Below, piece after piece: positions 53,201 through 59,345 of a stretch of DNA of 60,000 bases. Both the position numbers and the translations under genes were made by a program. The notes below the pieces were generated by a model. That model was not told the DNA's origin. It saw nothing but the letters and a program-made list of their open reading frames with translations, and did not search any database. Position 1 is the stretch's first letter. Every line of letters starts with the position of its first letter. This stretch comes from Apostichopus japonicus (taxonomy: Eukaryota; Echinodermata; Holothuroidea; Aspidochirotida; Stichopodidae). The stretch covers positions 23,405,265 to 23,465,264 of the forward strand of contig NC_092573.1 of assembly GCF_037975245.1 (NCBI RefSeq). Reading direction: 5' to 3'.

Positions 53201-56200
53201 CTAGCATAGTATTAAAACATTCCCCCTCTTGCAATGGTACATTCCAATTATATTTTAATGTCCTATCATAGTATTAACATATCTATGTATGTATTTTAGA
53301 TCCTCCTGCAAGCAGGAACTCGTGAAGAAGCCTCATTGGCTTATCAAAGCCGCAAGCTGACCGAAGGCAGTCTCTTACATTCATATTTAACGTCAATATG
53401 AATTGTCAATTGTCAACAACTCTGTAACTGGACGACATACATTAATCTTGGAGTGACTCGAACCTGGGACCTTATGATTGAAAGGCACCGGCGTTAACCA
53501 CTGAGCTAACACTCCATCTATCAAATCATGCAACATAAAAGTCAATAATCAGTGATTAAAGAAAAAATGACGACTTCCTTTTTCCGATGTCAAGGAAGGA
53601 AAATTGAATTTTATAGAACATTTTATGATATTTTGTTATTGGTGAAACGAATAATGTTATTAAAAAGTCATACTTTGATGGGTACTATGGCATTGTGGTC
53701 CAATTCATTAATTATTCATAACAGCAAAACAGCACTGTTTGACTTGCATATTCATATCTAGGTATGAAAGAAGATATTAAGCAATATTTTTATTTTTATT
53801 TTTATTTTATTTTGACAGGATCATATCAAGCAACCGGTCACACATACTAAAGCTTCCACCTAATAAAGTAAGTCACTCTGTCAATCCTAGATATCTCTAC
53901 TTCTTTAAGTTATAATGGAAATTATGTTTGCATCCATCACTCGAGATTATCATAAGTTCTCTATCGCATAATCCCACTCATGTTGATAGCAGTGACTGAT
54001 TGTCTTCCTGTTAAAGAGGCTGATTCCTGTAAAACTGATGAGGCGATGTGTGATCTGTGACAACGAGAGTCATTGTATGGACCTTTTTTTTTCATTTCAT
54101 TTTAATTTATTTGATTTTATGTCTTTATATTTGCTGTTCATGCTAGAGCTTGGATATCATGAATTAATTAGGAAACACTTCAACATTGATGTAAATTATT
54201 TATTAGATGATGTCTGGCTGAATTTTTTTATTTTGTAATCAAGTAGAATAGAATTTGGTGTATAAGCAAGGTAACTAGGTTCATAGTGGGAGAATGAAAT
54301 GTGTGGGTGGGGGAGGGGCAAGTTGGGTGGGGGAGGGGGGAGGAAGGGGTACATAAAACTACACTATGATCTTCTAGTGTTAAACAAGATCCAACTGCTT
54401 CCTTATAGTTTTGAGGGCCGCACCCCAAATGTTTTTGCTTAAAAATTATATCCTTTTGAATCCTTTACTGAATATTTCCAGGACTTTTGATTTTGAAACG
54501 TGTGTTCAGTGTAATCAGAAGTACGTAATCTACATCCCGCTGAGAATACTGGGTGGTATCAACAACAAAAAAAGATCGGGCAAATGTCTAATAAACTATT
54601 GGAATATGAGAATTGTACTATAGAGGTTGCTACTGCAAATATGGTGGAAATGCTTCGTACTGATCTTTTCCAATATTATTGTTTTGTACGAAAGAGGAAA
54701 CAGGCTGTCTTGATACAATTCAGTATTTTGATGAAGCGCAACAATTGCACAAAACTCGTAACAGCCTTCGTTTTCCTTCAAGTGATCCAAATTTTGTACT
54801 GACCCCGGACAATCTCTGGGCTTGTCAAATAAAAATCATTCGCTTATTCGCTTTAAAACTACTTTTTTATGGATCATTCCTTGATCGTTGACAATTCTTT
54901 TTTTTTTTGTTGGTTACCCTCTCAACTCTTCAGCAAATTAATTTCATGAGGACACCACACCAGTTTCTACTCATGAGCAGTCCGCCTACGAAACAAGCCA
55001 TATTTCAAAAGGCGAAGGAGACCAACGGAAGTATCTTTGCATTCCAGTGAGTAGACTTAGATGCTAAATCTCTGCTCATCGTTGGCCCTGGCTTTAAAAC
55101 AGCCCCAATGATATCAGTAAAATTGTGGAATTTTTCTGTATTTTTCAATTTTTGGTATGTTTTTTTTTTTTTTGGATGGTTAGTAATCATTTTTATTTTG
55201 GAATGACTCGTTTTGCATCTCACACATGTAAGATCATGTCATGTAGATGTTGTGTTTATGTTCGCCTCATACAAAAAAATGTTTTATGTTGAACATGTGC
55301 ATATTGTGTTACAAATACATAAATGTGTTTGTGTTATACATACATTTAGCATAATGTGTTACTCTCATGTAACTCTGCTTGTGTTATACATGCATATGGC
55401 ATATTGTGTTACAAATACATAAATGTGTTTGTGTTATACATACATTTAGCATAATGTGTTACTCTCACGTAACTCTGCTTGTGTTATACATGCATATTGT
55501 TACAAATACATAAATGTGTTTGTGTTATACATACATTTAGCATAATGTGTTACTCTCACGTAACTCTGCTTGTGTTATACATGCATATGGCATATTGTGT
55601 TACAAATACATAAATGTGTTTGTGTTATACATACATCTAGCATATTGTATTACAAATAACAAAATGTGCTTGTGTTATACATACATTTAGCATAATGTGT
55701 TACTTTCACATAACTCTGCTTGTGTTATACATATATGTAGCATATTATACATAAATGTGTTTGTGTTATACATACATGTAGCATATTGTGTTACAAATAC
55801 CAAAATGTGCTTGTGTTATATATATACACATAGCGTATTGTGTTACTTTCACATAACTCTGCTCATGTTATACATACATGTGGCATATTGTGTTACAAAT
55901 ACATAAATGTGTTTGTGTTATACATACATGTAGCATATTGTGTTACAAATACCAAAATGTGCTTGTGTTATATATATACACATAGCGTATTGTGTTACTT
56001 TCACATAACTCTGCTCATGTTATACATACATGTGGCATATTGTGTTACAAATACATAAATGTGTTTGTGTTATACATACATGTAGCGTATTGTGTTACTT
56101 TCACATAACTCTGCTCATGTTATACATACATGTGGCATATTGTGTTACAAATACATAAATGTGTTTGTGTTATACATACATGTAGCATATTGTGTTACAA

Positions 56201-59200
56201 ATATCAAAATGTGCTTGTGTTATATATATACACATAGCGTATTGTGTTACTTTCACATAACTCTGCTCATGTTATACATACATGTGGCATATTGTGTTAC
56301 AAATACATAAATGTGTTTGTGTTATACATACATGTAGCATATTGTGTTACAAATACCAAAATGTGCTTGTGTTATATATATACACATAGCGTATTGTGTT
56401 ACTTTCACGTAACTCTGCTCATGTTATACACACATGTGGCATATTGTGTTACAAATACATAAATGTGTTTGTGTTATACATACATGTAGCATATTGTGTT
56501 ACAAATACCAAAATGTGCTTGTGTTATATATATACACATAGCGTATTGTGTTACTTTCACGTAACTCTGCTCATGTTATACATACATGTGGCATATTATG
56601 TTACAAATACATAAATGTGTTTGTGTTATACATACATGTAGCATATTGTGTTACAAATACCAATATGTGCTTGTGTTATATATATACACATAGCGTATTG
56701 TGTTACTTTCACATAACTCTGCTCATGTTATACATACATGTGGCATATTATGTTACAAATACATAAATGTGTTTGTGTTATACATACATCTAGCATATTG
56801 TGTTACAAATACCAAAATGTGCTTGTGTTATACATACATTTAGCATAATGTGTTACTTTCACATAACTCTGCTTGTGTTATACATATATGTAGCATATTA
56901 TACATAAATGTGTTTGTGTTATACATACATGTAGCATATTGTGTTACAAATACCAAAATGTGCTTGTGTTATATATATACACATAGCGTATTGTGTTACT
57001 CTCATGTAACTCTGCTCATGTTATACATACATGTGGCATATTGTGTTACAAATACATAAATGTGTTTGTGTTATACATACATGTAGCATATTGTGTTACA
57101 AATACATTAAACTTTGACTTGACATATTGTGTATCTGTTTGTGTTGTATAACACCTCATCAAAGAGACAATTTCCAGTCCACTGTCAATTTTTTCGTAAA
57201 ATGATTCATGATTCAATGATTCTTCATTTTTTTTTTCAGTGGCTCTAACATAGAAAACTGGCACTCCATATTAAGGAACGGTCTAATCAATGCCTCAGGG
57301 ACCAAACATCAAGTAAGCCTGTTTTCATTTTTAAGTTCTCTTGATTGATTACATGTCTGTTTGTTTGTTTGTGTGATAAAATATACCGGTCTGAGTTATG
57401 TCTGTGTGTGTTTGTTTGCTTCCTCCTGAGAGATATTTCAACCCATTTTCTTTTTACAGTTTTGATTTATTTATTATGATCCCTTCTTTACTAAGGACTT
57501 ATGAAAAACTGATCACAGTTTGCTTTTCTTGAGCGAATAAAAAGTTTTTACAGGTTCTGCGTCGTCACTATGAAGCCAGATGAGTCTAATTTAATATTCT
57601 TATCGATACAGTGTCACAGTTAATATCTTATTGATACAGTGTCACGGTTAATATCTTATCGATATAGTGTCACGGTTAATATCTTATCGATACAGTCTCT
57701 CGGTTAATATCTTATCGATACAGTGTCACGGCTAATATCTTCTTTTGATTCAGTGTCACGGTTAATATCTCTTTCGATACAGTGTCACGGTGCCGCGTAC
57801 GGTAAGGGTATCTACCTCAGCCCCAACTCGAGTGTCTCATTCGGTTACTCCGGCATGGGTCAGGGAGAGTACAACGCAGCCGTCAAGAAGAACCCACAGA
57901 GTGTACCAAGTCTAATGGCCAAAGCAGTACTCCCCTGTAGACAAAAGGCACCAGGGCCACCAGCACCGGTATGAACTAATATTAAGAAATATTTAGAAAA
58001 AGGGTTGAGAGCAGTGGCATTTGCAGGATATAAAAGGGTTAGGGGAGGGAGGGGGGAGGAGGGCAAATTCTTAAGTTCCTCTAACCGATTTAGGTAGGGA
58101 CATTAATCATAATAGTAGGGCCAGAGGTTTGTTTAAGATTTTGTAGAAGGAGAGGTATGGCCCTGGGGTTGTTGAAGCTGATTTTGTTTGTAGGGAAGGT
58201 CGGGGGATCCTCCCCCAAGAAAAAAAAAAAATTTAGAAGTTAGAGGAGGTCAAGTGATGAATTCTGAGGCATATTTAGACTATAAATTTAGGTCTACAAT
58301 TATAGTATGGCCACCAATTGAGATCATGGTTACAGACATAACCTAGTCACTGAATTGATATTAGATGTTATGTTTTCTTGGAGACATTACAGTAGATAGG
58401 ATCGTGCTGTACCTTTGTGTATCTGTGTATCTGTGCACAGTTACAACATATGACACATACACAACACATATACATACACATATACACAGACAACGTAAAC
58501 AACATCAAAACATATTACTCAGATGAGCACACATGTCAAAAGCATTATAAAATTTGTGTTACAAATACAAGTTGAACCGTCCATGGCAAACTACACAGAC
58601 AACAAAAATACAGAACCTTGCCTACAGTGTCTTGATGTTTTTCTTATCTGCCAAAACACCTCCACATTTTACTGTTTTACCCGGAAACGCCAGTCGCTGC
58701 TTTCCCACGGAGGTCGTAATAATTAGCCGTTCCTTGCAATTCTATACCTATTTTATAAGAATTGCTCAGAATTTTCTCTTATCTCATCGTGGTAATACAT
58801 TTCTCTTTCTCTCAATTTTCCCCAGGCTCCTGACCCACCATCAGAGAAATCAGGGACCTGTTTCCTGGAGAGTCAAAATCTCCGCTGTATCACACTCTGT
58901 GAAGGTTAGTAAGTTGGATCTTAGTCATGCCGGTAAAACATCATTATTTAAGGTCTCACTTCCAGTCATTTCATGGACAATGTTCTGAGAAATGTGTACC
59001 TCAGCAGTTCCGTTTGGCCGGGAAACGCCTGCTGGCCTTTGTCTTTTTCGTTCAACCTCCCACTGGTTTCCTCTAGGGAGAGTTCACCTTAAGCTTTAGT
59101 GAAAGAACAGCCTCTGTTGACTGAATCAATTATTAATGTTTATGTCAACAAAGGCACCGTCAGTGGTACATTGAACTGTTGCAGACTAGATCATGCCAGA

Positions 59201-59311
59201 GTGTTTCACTTATTACTATAGTTTAGTGCTACACTAAACCACGATGAGAGTGTAGACCAATTTCTGTCTTTAAAATGTTCCTGTTTCCGATAAATTGTAT
59301 ATTTATATAAA

Positions 59312-59345
<34 letters not shown>

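Noticed and set aside
53450-53515. Minus-strand tRNA-like sequence
   Set aside because: Only 66 nt with an incomplete T stem; interpreted as a SINE head.
55697-57059. Series of near-identical ~72-codon open frames
   Set aside because: They repeat with the 152-bp satellite and have no coding signature; shadows of tandem DNA.
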